Origin: Pontibacter liquoris
GTDB taxonomy: Bacteria; Bacteroidota; Bacteroidia; Cytophagales; Hymenobacteraceae
Assembly: GCF_022758235.1 (NCBI RefSeq)
Contig: NZ_JALEBG010000001.1
Coordinates: 2,170,001 to 2,234,000 of the forward strand
DNA length: 64,000 nt
Direction: 5' to 3'
Made by a program: the position numbers and the translations under genes. Under the pieces are notes generated by a model that searched no databases, had not been told where the DNA came from, and saw only the letters and a list, made by a program, of their open reading frames with translations. Shown in pieces: positions 10,700-17,975 of this stretch (position 1 is its first letter; each line of letters opens with the position of its first letter).

Positions 10700-11360
10700 T
10701 ATACTTGGTAGTTGCTGGTAAATGCTTCGGTTTATACTTGAGGCTATACTTGCTGGCCGCTGTATTGCTGTGTTTTATACTTGTGCCTATACTTAGTTGC
10801 AGCTATTTCACTGATTATATATTTCCAGCTATACTTCTTAGCTAGCCTTTGATGCTCCTTTATACTTTGGTTATACTTGCTAGCTGCCTTTCTTCCGTAG
10901 TTTTATACTTCCGGTTATACTTGGTAGCTGCCTTAATTTCAGTTTAAACTGTAGCTATACTTGCTAGCAAGCTGTATTCCTCAGTCTTATACCTGCCTCG
11001 TTTCATTTCTTATTTTGGAGCGCACCAAGCCCGCGGGGGCTCGTCCTTTCGTTTCGCGCTGTGGCGTGAAGCTGCTCCTCGCTCGCGCTGCGGGCTGACC
11101 TGACGGGCACCGCAACACACCAAGGCGCTCAACCCGAGGACTGAGACCTGTTCGCTAGCTACTGTATTTTGCAATCAGCCCCTTGTAGGGACAGGTCGCG
11201 ACCTGTCCGCCCAATAGCATTCGCAATGAAAGTATAGCCTAAGTATAAGTATGAACCTTCTCTCCTGACTTCTTTATTTTTGTCATCCTGAAAGGATCTT
11301 GGTGGAAAGTTTATTAGGCCAAAACTACAGCGTTTATACTTCAACATAAGCAATGACAGG
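10700..11360 (+). repeat. Dispersed non-coding repeat, copy 1 (TATACTT array plus structured core)
   Basis: No gene between 10624 and 11479. The segment has three parts. First, a degenerate tandem array (10700-10962) with 11 exact TATACTT heptamers in pairs 11-12 nt apart, the pairs recurring every ~42-43 nt. Second, a GC-rich core (about 11018-11145) able to form a hairpin. Third, a tail with the perfect palindrome GGACAGGTCGCGACCTGTCC (11189-11208), a TCATCCTGAAAGGATC motif (about 11283) and a final TTTATACTTCAAC. The whole order recurs in inverse orientation at about 26990-27750, with the same landmarks. The remaining ~120 nt up to 11479 show nothing recognisable. Confidence 0.85.
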
Positions 11361-11479
11361 CCTGCCTCCTTAGCCAAGCGGGGTCAGGAGCGGTTGGACC
11401 CGGTACTACTTCTCTAATTCTATAGCAAGAACCCTCAGCCGAGCTCTCTCCTATATTAGTAAAAGCAAAAATAAAAAGG

Positions 11480-12073
11480 CTACTTCATTTCCCGGATCAA
11501 GATGGTGATATCGTGCGGCGCGGGTTCGTCGCCACCAAAGTAAGGATATAACTGGTAGCCTGCTGCTACTCCTGCGCAGGAACGGGGAAGCGTCACCTGT
11601 TTGTCATGCAAGAAGAAGGTATAGGAGCGCTCGCCCATCGTCAGTGTGCAAGCTGTCTTCTGCCCGATCACCATATTCCCGATGTAAGCCGACTGCCGTT
11701 TGCCGTCCACATAAGTATAAGCATGCAGTTCGAGCTGGTTGTTATACCAACGCCAGCCAAACCTGGCGCTGTTCTGCTGGTGTGCTTGGCCGCAATCAGC
11801 TACCCCGTAAAGCTTATTGATATCGCCTTGATTGGCAGGATCTGCTGTGGTATAAATGGCCGAGCTATCAAACGTCACTTCAAAGCGGATTTCTAAAACC
11901 GCTGTTTTCCGGAAAGGATTGGATGTGGCATAATGTTGTCCTTTTTTGATCAGGTAGGTTACTGCGACAGGTGCGGGCTCCGGTGAGGCGGTAGCCTCCT
12001 CCTCGTCGCCCTGGCAGGCGCCAAGCAGCAGGCAAATCAGCGCCGGCACGTACCATGTTTGGAGTCTCTGCAT
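11480..12073 (-). CDS. Putative lipoprotein of unknown function
   Basis: A 197-residue protein. The signal peptide (residues 8-19, ALICLLLGA) ends in a lipobox with C20 (LLGAC), followed by an acidic linker (QGDEEEATASPEPAP). The mature domain appears beta-rich and contains two or more cysteines that could pair (ADCGQ, KTACTL, RSCAG). I do not recognise a family. It is transcribed alone: the repeat lies downstream, and the terminator of the peptide transporter lies upstream. Confidence 0.7.
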   Translation of the reverse strand: MQRLQTWYVPALICLLLGACQGDEEEATASPEPAPVAVTYLIKKGQHYATSNPFRKTAVLEIRFEVTFDSSAIYTTADPANQGDINKLYGVADCGQAHQQNSARFGWRWYNNQLELHAYTYVDGKRQSAYIGNMVIGQKTACTLTMGERSYTFFLHDKQVTLPRSCAGVAAGYQLYPYFGGDEPAPHDITILIREMK

Positions 12074-12173
12074 CCGGAATACAGCTATACTTGTCCTTGT
12101 TCTTTCCTTCAGCTGTCGTTAATTTTATCTGAAGGAGCCGAATTTTAAAACGATGCGTGCGCATTTTGGTTCA

Positions 12174-12212
12174 TAAAAAAAGCTCCTGCCGTTACCACGA
12201 CAGGAGCTTTTG
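12174..12212 (-). terminator. Terminator of the POT transporter gene
   Basis: A stem of AAAAGCTCCTG / CAGGAGCTTTT with a 12-nt loop. Read on the minus strand it is followed by a run of seven T, 22 nt after the transporter stop. Confidence 0.85.
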
Positions 12213-12233
12213 AATTTATACTAAAGCCAGAGA

Positions 12234-13676
12234 TTATCCGCGGCCGTGCATCATATACATCAGCTTGCGGGTAAGGGCCACCAGTATCAAACCAGCTACA
12301 ATCACAAATACGCCGATAGTAGAGAAAATGGTGAATGCACCAAGCTCTTCTACATAAGAAGCGATGTAACCACCGGCGATCTGGGCCACAAACGGCGCCA
12401 GGAACCACACACCCATCAGCATCGATACCAGCGTAACCGGCGCCAGGCGTGTTACCATCGACAGTCCGATTGGGGACAGGCAAAGCTCACCGATTGTATG
12501 AAAGAAGTATGTGGCGATCAACCACATGATGCTTGCTTTCACCGCTTCATCCTCTACGCCGCCACGCTGCATCACAGCGCCCACCATAAAGAAGAAACCA
12601 ATTCCGAGCAGAATCATACCAACGCCCATTTTGGTTGGAATGCTTAGGTCTTTGCCGCGCTTGGATAAGTAGATCCAAAGGTTGGCTGTAAGCGGAGCAA
12701 ACGCTACAATAAACAGCGGGTTAACAGACTGGAACCAGGAAGTCGGGATCAGGAAGCCAAACACTTCACGGTCAATATACTTGTCGGTATAAAGCGTCAG
12801 GGAGCTGCCCGCCTGCTCAAAACCGGCCCAGAAGAAAATCACAAACACGGTAATGATAAAGATAACCGATACACGGTCCACTTCTTCTTTGGTAAGCTTG
12901 GTTTTGGTGGGTTTCCCTGTCAGAGCATCATTCTCCACTTTTACAGGCTTCAGACCAATATCCCCCAGGTATTTCTGGCCAAGTGTGTTAAATACGATCT
13001 GGCCGATAACCATGCCTATACCGGCTGCCAGGAAACCAAACTGGAATCCGTAATGCGTTACGCGCTCTACGCCATTCACAATGGCTTTGGTGGCAAACAG
13101 GTCTTCGGCAAGATAACCACAGATAAGCGGAGCAAAGAACGCGCCCACGTTAATACCCATATAGAAGATGGTGAATGCCGAATCGCGGCGCGGGTCGCCC
13201 TGTGCATACAGGTTACCCACAATAGATGAAATGTTAGGTTTAAAGAAACCGTTCCCCAGAATCAGCAAAGCAAGCCCCAGATACGTCATCTCCACGCCTA
13301 TGTAAGGCGTCGAAAATAAGCTGAACTGGCCCAGGGCCATGGTAACACCCCCGATGAGGATCGCGCGCCGATGGCCTAAGTACTTATCGGCTAACCATCC
13401 GCCGGCGATAGGCGTAAGATATACCAGGCCGGTGAACCAGCCGTAGATCAGGGTGGCGTTAGCTTCGCTAAAACCCAACCCGCCTTCGATGACTGTTTTA
13501 GAGAGGTAAAGCGTTAACAGACCACGCATACCGTAGTAACTGAAGCGCTCCCAAAGCTCCGTGAAAAACAAAAGGTACAGCCCTTTCGGATGCTTTTGCT
13601 TTCCCTTTGCCACTGCATCATCTTGGATGTAGCTGTCATTTACCTCTTCGGTAAGGGAATTTTGATTTCCAGACAT
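12234..13676 (-). CDS. POT/PTR family proton-dependent oligopeptide transporter
   Basis: A 480-residue inner-membrane transporter of the proton-coupled di/tripeptide family (MFS fold). The signature ExxERFxYY is intact (E40, E43, R44, F45, Y47, Y48 in TELWERFSYYGM); these residues couple proton and peptide. About 12-13 hydrophobic helices follow, with the usual cytoplasmic loop between the N and C bundles (about residues 220-260, Lys/Thr-rich). It has its own promoter and terminator, so it is monocistronic. The substrate (di/tripeptide) is inferred from the family. Confidence 0.92.
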   Translation of the reverse strand: MSGNQNSLTEEVNDSYIQDDAVAKGKQKHPKGLYLLFFTELWERFSYYGMRGLLTLYLSKTVIEGGLGFSEANATLIYGWFTGLVYLTPIAGGWLADKYLGHRRAILIGGVTMALGQFSLFSTPYIGVEMTYLGLALLILGNGFFKPNISSIVGNLYAQGDPRRDSAFTIFYMGINVGAFFAPLICGYLAEDLFATKAIVNGVERVTHYGFQFGFLAAGIGMVIGQIVFNTLGQKYLGDIGLKPVKVENDALTGKPTKTKLTKEEVDRVSVIFIITVFVIFFWAGFEQAGSSLTLYTDKYIDREVFGFLIPTSWFQSVNPLFIVAFAPLTANLWIYLSKRGKDLSIPTKMGVGMILLGIGFFFMVGAVMQRGGVEDEAVKASIMWLIATYFFHTIGELCLSPIGLSMVTRLAPVTLVSMLMGVWFLAPFVAQIAGGYIASYVEELGAFTIFSTIGVFVIVAGLILVALTRKLMYMMHGRG

Positions 13677-13726
13677 AAATGTTTATAAAAGTTGGTTAGT
13701 GTGATTCGTTAACCTTAAATAAAAAG

Positions 13727-13758
13727 TAAATATATCTTTTTTGACGCATCCCGGCAAA
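13727..13758 (-). promoter_or_regulatory. Bacteroidota-type promoter of the POT transporter
   Basis: On the minus strand: TTTG (13758-13755), a 20-nt spacer, then TATATTTA (13734-13727). This fits the TTTG-N19/21-TAnnTTTG promoter pattern, with one mismatch in the last base of the -7 box. It lies about 50 nt before the start codon. Confidence 0.65.
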
Positions 13759-13802
13759 TATTTTCTGAATCCTACCTTATCAAAACGCAGTAAAATGATT
13801 GA

Positions 13803-13822
13803 ATGAGTATGTACTTACTCAT
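13803..13822. promoter_or_regulatory. Palindromic operator candidate upstream of pckA
   Basis: ATGAGTATGTACTTACTCAT is an almost perfect 20-bp palindrome: only the symmetric pair at positions 8/13 breaks it. It ends 12 nt before the TACTTTTG element, about where a -33 box would be, so a bound dimeric repressor would block RNA polymerase. The shape suggests a TetR- or GntR-type dimer site; the regulator is unknown. Confidence 0.6.
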
Positions 13823-13833
13823 ATTAATTTTTA

Positions 13834-13841
13834 TACTTTTG
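13834..13841 (+). promoter_or_regulatory. Candidate -7 promoter element for pckA
   Basis: TACTTTTG matches TAnnTTTG and lies 51 nt before the pckA ATG, just downstream of the 20-bp palindrome. It overlaps a TATACTT heptamer. Confidence 0.55.
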
Positions 13842-13891
13842 TGCTAAAATTCTGAAACATCCACTTCGCTATTAAAACCTAAAAACATCAC

Positions 13892-15505
13892 ATGAAAGAA
13901 ACTGGCGTAAAATCAAATGCAGTTGGTCTGGAAACCCTAGGCATTCTGGAAGCAAAAGAAGTACTCTGGAACCTGCCTCCTGCAGCTTTGGTGGAAGAAG
14001 CCATTAAAAATGCAGAAGGCTATTTAACGGATACCGGCGCGCTGATGTGCGATACGGGTAAGTTTACCGGCCGTTCTCCCAAAGACCGTTTCATTGTCAA
14101 AGACGAGCGAACGGCGGATACTGTCTGGTGGGGCGACATCAACATTGGGTTTGACCCGGAAAAGTTCGACCTGCTGCAAAAGAAAATGGTGGATTTCCTG
14201 AAAGACCGCAAACTATATGTGCGCGATGCCTATGCCGGCGCCCACCCGGATTACCGCTTAAACCTGCGCATTGTGAACACGCAAGCCTGGCAAAACCTTT
14301 TCTGCCATAACATGTTCCTGCGCCTTACGCCGGAGGAGCTTGCCAGCCATGTGCCCGATTTCACCATCATCTGCGTGCCAGAGTTTTTAGCGGATCCGGA
14401 AGTAGATGGAACGCGGCAGTCCAATTTTGCCATCATTAACTTTACCTTGAACACCATCCTGATCGGCGGCACCGGGTATGCCGGCGAAATTAAGAAAGGG
14501 ATCTTTAGCGTACTCAATTACATGCTGCCACAGGAAAAGAATACCCTGTCGATGCACTGCTCGGCCAACGTAGGCCAAGATGGCGATACAGCCATTTTCT
14601 TTGGCTTATCCGGTACCGGTAAAACTACTTTATCTGCTGACCCGAACCGCGGCCTGATCGGCGATGATGAACATGGCTGGACAGACGATAGCGTGTTTAA
14701 CTTTGAAGGCGGTTGTTATGCCAAGGTAATCGACCTGACCCAGGAAAAAGAACCGCAGATCTGGGATGCCATCACGTTTCCGGCCATTGTAGAAAACACC
14801 CGCTTTGTGCCTGGCACCCGCACCGTAGATTATACCAACAAGTCTGTTACGGAAAATACCCGCACAGCCTACCCGATCGATCATATTGCCAATGCTGTGG
14901 AGCCCTCCCGGGCAGGTATCCCGCAGAACATCTTTTTCCTGACAGCCGATGCCTTTGGGGTTTTGCCTCCTGTTTCGAAGCTGAACACCAGCCAGGCCAT
15001 GTACCATTTCATTTCGGGCTACACGGCTAAGGTAGCCGGTACCGAAGTAGGCATCACCGAGCCTCAAACCACTTTCTCGGCTTGTTTTGGCGCCGCCTTC
15101 CTGCCGCTGCACCCCACCCGCTATGCCGAAATGCTCGGCCGCAAAATGCAGGAAAGCAATGTGAATGTATGGCTGATCAATACCGGCTGGACGGGTGGTC
15201 CTTATGGCATCGGCCACCGCATGAAACTCTCCTATACCCGCGCCATGATCACGGCCGCCCTGCAAGGTGACCTGGAGCAGGTGGCGTATACCATGCATCC
15301 GATCTTCCAGGTTGCCATTCCGGACAGCTGCCCAAACGTGCCAGCCGATATCCTGAACCCGCGCAATACATGGGCCGACAAAGACGCTTATGATGCAAAG
15401 GCATTGGAACTTGCAGCTTCCTTTATCAAGAACTTCTCTAAGTATGCCGATTATGCCAGTGAGGAGATCCTGGCAGGCGCGCCGCACGCTGCCGCAATCG
15501 CATAA
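13892..15505 (+). CDS. pckA: Phosphoenolpyruvate carboxykinase (ATP)
   Basis: A 537-residue ATP-dependent PEPCK that converts oxaloacetate and ATP to PEP, CO2 and ADP in gluconeogenesis. The kinase P-loop GLSGTGKTTLSADP lies near residue 240. The metal- and substrate-binding DDEHGW follows, and the N-terminal FTGRSPKDRF motif is present. Length and motifs are normal for the ATP-type enzyme. The gene is flanked by a candidate operator/promoter and a terminator, so it is probably monocistronic and regulated, plausibly by carbon source. Confidence 0.97.
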   Translation: MKETGVKSNAVGLETLGILEAKEVLWNLPPAALVEEAIKNAEGYLTDTGALMCDTGKFTGRSPKDRFIVKDERTADTVWWGDINIGFDPEKFDLLQKKMVDFLKDRKLYVRDAYAGAHPDYRLNLRIVNTQAWQNLFCHNMFLRLTPEELASHVPDFTIICVPEFLADPEVDGTRQSNFAIINFTLNTILIGGTGYAGEIKKGIFSVLNYMLPQEKNTLSMHCSANVGQDGDTAIFFGLSGTGKTTLSADPNRGLIGDDEHGWTDDSVFNFEGGCYAKVIDLTQEKEPQIWDAITFPAIVENTRFVPGTRTVDYTNKSVTENTRTAYPIDHIANAVEPSRAGIPQNIFFLTADAFGVLPPVSKLNTSQAMYHFISGYTAKVAGTEVGITEPQTTFSACFGAAFLPLHPTRYAEMLGRKMQESNVNVWLINTGWTGGPYGIGHRMKLSYTRAMITAALQGDLEQVAYTMHPIFQVAIPDSCPNVPADILNPRNTWADKDAYDAKALELAASFIKNFSKYADYASEEILAGAPHAAAIA

Positions 15506-15524
15506 CTCCGCAATCTTATCTTTG

Positions 15525-15558
15525 AAGCCTCTCCGCAACCTGCGGGGAGGCTTTTTTT
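15525..15558 (+). terminator. Terminator after pckA
   Basis: A 13-bp stem AAGCCTCTCCGCA / TGCGGGGAGGCTT (one G-T pair) with a 3-nt loop and a T-run, about 20 nt past the stop. Confidence 0.9.
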
Positions 15559-15645
15559 GTTTAAGGCTTTTCCATAGGCGCAAATTCTATACCTTCGTAT
15601 ATTATATAGCCACTTGCCCCTAACGCCCTTAAGCCCCGACTGCCC

Positions 15646-16362
15646 GTGCACATCTTCTATACACCCGACCTGAAAACCGATACCTATACCTTGAATGAGG
15701 AAGAATCGAAGCATTGCACCCGTGTGCTGCGGCTGCAACAGGGCGACATGGTGTCGCTGGTAGATGGCGTTGGCGGGCTTTATACCGCCATCATCCAGGA
15801 TGCGCACCCTAAAAAATGCAGCCTGCAGATCATTGAAAAACAGCTGGAGTATAACAAGCTGCCACACGAAATTCATATTGCCGTGGCGCCAACCAAGAAC
15901 CTGGACCGGATGGAGTGGTTTGTGGAGAAAGCCGTGGAGATAGGTATAAACGAGATCACTTTTCTGTTGTGTGAGCATTCGGAACGCCGGCAACTGCGCC
16001 TGGACCGGCTGGAAAAGATAGCGGTAAGCGCCATGAAGCAGTCGCAGAAAGGCTACCTCCCGCTCTTGCATGAGTTGGTGCCCTTTCAGCATTTTGTGCA
16101 GACCTGCCAGCCCGAGCAGACATTCATCGCTCATTTAGAAGATGATGCCACCAAAGGTATAAAGGAATTTTATAAGCCCGGGCAGCCGCACTGCATCCTC
16201 ATCGGGCCCGAAGGAGACTTCTCTCCGCAGGAGATCGCCCTAGCTTATAATGCCGGCATCCGGCCGGTTACGCTGGGCAAAAGCAGGCTGCGTACCGAAA
16301 CGGCCGCTTTGGTGGCCTGCCACACGCTACATGTACTGCACGATGTGCTGGCCCCGTTATAA
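15646..16362 (+). CDS. rsmE: 16S rRNA (uracil(1498)-N(3))-methyltransferase RsmE
   Basis: A 238-residue SPOUT-class methyltransferase that methylates U1498 of 16S rRNA. An N-terminal PUA-like domain (1-70, ESKHCTRVLRLQQGD) is followed by the SPOUT domain with the knot motifs ILIGPEGDFS and LGKSRLRTETA. The start codon is GTG at 15646, which gives the usual family N-terminus (HIFYTPDL); no in-frame ATG fits. A downstream DUF4159 gene follows after 29 nt. Confidence 0.95.
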   Translation: MHIFYTPDLKTDTYTLNEEESKHCTRVLRLQQGDMVSLVDGVGGLYTAIIQDAHPKKCSLQIIEKQLEYNKLPHEIHIAVAPTKNLDRMEWFVEKAVEIGINEITFLLCEHSERRQLRLDRLEKIAVSAMKQSQKGYLPLLHELVPFQHFVQTCQPEQTFIAHLEDDATKGIKEFYKPGQPHCILIGPEGDFSPQEIALAYNAGIRPVTLGKSRLRTETAALVACHTLHVLHDVLAPL

Positions 16363-16391
16363 AGTATGGCGAACGTTTAAAGCACCGGATT

Positions 16392-17060
16392 ATGAAAAAA
16401 AGCATCCTCCTGTTTCTGCTCTTTGCCGTTGTGGCAGCGCCTGAATTGCTGGCCCAGAACCCGGGCTTTAAAATTGCCAAGCTCAAGTATAACGGCGGCG
16501 GCGACTGGTATGCCAATAAAACTTCGTTGCCCAACCTGATCCAATTTTGTAACCGGAACCTGAACATGAACATCGCCCCCGAAGATGAGGTGGTGGAGGT
16601 CGGAAGCCCGGAATTGTTCAGCTACCCGTTCGTGCATATGACGGGGCACGGGAACGTTGTTTTTTCGGATGCAGAAGCGCAGAACCTGCGCAAATACCTG
16701 CTAAGCGGCGGCTTTCTGCACATCGACGATAACTATGGCTTAGATAAATTTATCAGGCGGGAGATGAAGAAGGTCTTCCCCGAACACGAGTTTGTAGAAT
16801 TGCCTTTTGATCACCCGATCTACAAGCAGAAATTTACGTTTGCGCACGGCCTGCCCAAAATACACGAGCACGATAACAAGCCGCCTCAGGGCTTTGGCAT
16901 CATTCACGAAGGCAGGCTGGTGTGCTTTTATACCTATGAAACGGACCTGGGCAATGGCTGGGAAGACCAGGAAGTATACAACGATCCGGAAGCCAAAAGG
17001 CAGCAGGCCCTGCAAATGGGAGCCAACCTGTTAACCTATGTGCTCACCCATTATCAATAA
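16392..17060 (+). CDS. DUF4159 domain protein, exported
   Basis: A 222-residue protein with a cleavable signal peptide (residues 1 to about 22, ending LLAQN). The rest is a DUF4159 domain, recognisable by FSYPFVHMTGHGNV, LLSGGFLHIDDNYG and HPIY...FAHGLPKIHEHD. It looks like a glutamine-amidotransferase-like Rossmann domain without an obvious catalytic Cys. The function is not established. In this phylum it often lies near MoxR/BatA-type genes, but here it follows rsmE and is probably co-transcribed with it. Confidence 0.88.
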   Translation: MKKSILLFLLFAVVAAPELLAQNPGFKIAKLKYNGGGDWYANKTSLPNLIQFCNRNLNMNIAPEDEVVEVGSPELFSYPFVHMTGHGNVVFSDAEAQNLRKYLLSGGFLHIDDNYGLDKFIRREMKKVFPEHEFVELPFDHPIYKQKFTFAHGLPKIHEHDNKPPQGFGIIHEGRLVCFYTYETDLGNGWEDQEVYNDPEAKRQQALQMGANLLTYVLTHYQ

Positions 17061-17102
17061 GAAGATTTTACCCAGTTTACCGTAATTTATACCTGCTCCG
17101 GC

Positions 17103-17612
17103 TCACTCATACTTGCGCTTAAATATCTCCGATAGTATAAAAGCATCTTTGGCTGTGGTCGGGTTTCGCAAAAGCTCTTTGTAGGGCTGCTGCTTGGCCT
17201 GGACTTTATCGTAAGCATTGAAAGCTACCTGCCGGCGCTGCTGCGACTGCCGTAACACTTGCCGGGCCTCTGCCGGCTTCTCCCACGATAACTCTCTAAC
17301 AGGCATTTCCTCGTAATTTATCACTACGGGCTGCGGCCTGGGTGTAAGTTCCTGCCGCACCTTTTCTTTGGCCGATTGTACCAGCACCTCTCCTTTTGCC
17401 AGCGGCTTTTGCGCTTTTGGCTGTAGCTCCCGCAACATGTCTTCCAGCGAAGTAGCTGGCCTGGGAGGCTGCAGCGGTTTGCCTTTGGAAGTATAGCGGG
17501 TGTCCTCGGGTAGATGGGCGTCGTCGGGTCCTTTAAACGCTTTCAGCCACTTGGTAAAGATCAGATAGGCAACCCCGAGTAAAATATAAAGTATGATTTT
17601 GAAATCTTCCAT
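17103..17612 (-). CDS. Small membrane-anchored hypothetical protein
   Basis: A 169-residue protein of unknown function. A single N-terminal membrane helix (about 4-20, IILYILLGVAYLIFTKW) leads to a basic, Pro/Gln-rich cytoplasmic tail ending in a conserved-looking block (NPTTAKDAFILSEIFKRKY). The longer frame would begin at 17699, but the ATG at 17612 places the helix at the N-terminus, as in similar short Bacteroidota proteins, and is preferred. Convergent with the DUF4159 gene, 42 nt apart. Confidence 0.7.
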   Translation of the reverse strand: MEDFKIILYILLGVAYLIFTKWLKAFKGPDDAHLPEDTRYTSKGKPLQPPRPATSLEDMLRELQPKAQKPLAKGEVLVQSAKEKVRQELTPRPQPVVINYEEMPVRELSWEKPAEARQVLRQSQQRRQVAFNAYDKVQAKQQPYKELLRNPTTAKDAFILSEIFKRKYE

Positions 17613-17975
17613 AGCGTATTTTTCTATTCCAAGATAAGCAATAAAGCAGCCCGATACAAATGGTGGGTCCGGCTTAGTTAGGCGCTCCATATACCACACA
17701 TTAAACGCCTTTTACTGTGCAGCGGGTTCTTCCCGCACCGGGCAGCTCTGGCGCTGAGGTTATACTTTGCTCTTCCAAAAACAGCCCCTGCAAAATGCCA
17801 GCAGCAGAAAGATACAAACTGCGCCATAGCGCTGTATTTGAAGGATTCCATTCTATAACAGGGGCCAAAGTATAAATTTCTTTGCACCACTTCTCAGAAA
17901 TCAGGCGTTCGGTTCATGCAGGTAACTAAAATACCCTTATTTTTGAGTTAGGTTTATAGATTTCCGCTAACGCGA
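17613..17975. other. Gene-free divergent region before smc
   Basis: 363 nt between the divergent small membrane protein and smc. It holds a small GCGGG-TTCTT-CCCGC hairpin (17722-17736), AAGTATA/TATACTT words (about 17761 and 17868) and a TATTTTTG -7-like element at 17938-17945 that could drive smc. No coding potential is apparent. Confidence 0.5.

Noticed and set aside
10700-10962. TATACTT array as a CRISPR array
   Set aside because: Repeat units are degenerate and only 7-nt words are exact. There are no uniform ~30-nt repeats, no unique spacers and no cas genes.
11159-11377. Small minus-strand frame containing LKYKRCS, with a similar one at 26908-27144 (plus strand)
   Set aside because: Both fall in the dispersed repeat. 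The similarity follows from DNA conservation around TTGAAGTATAA; reading frames are otherwise unrelated.
14630-15583. 317-codon minus-strand frame opposite pckA
   Set aside because: A long frame opposite a strongly biased, well-conserved gene. It has no family motifs, and pckA is certain.
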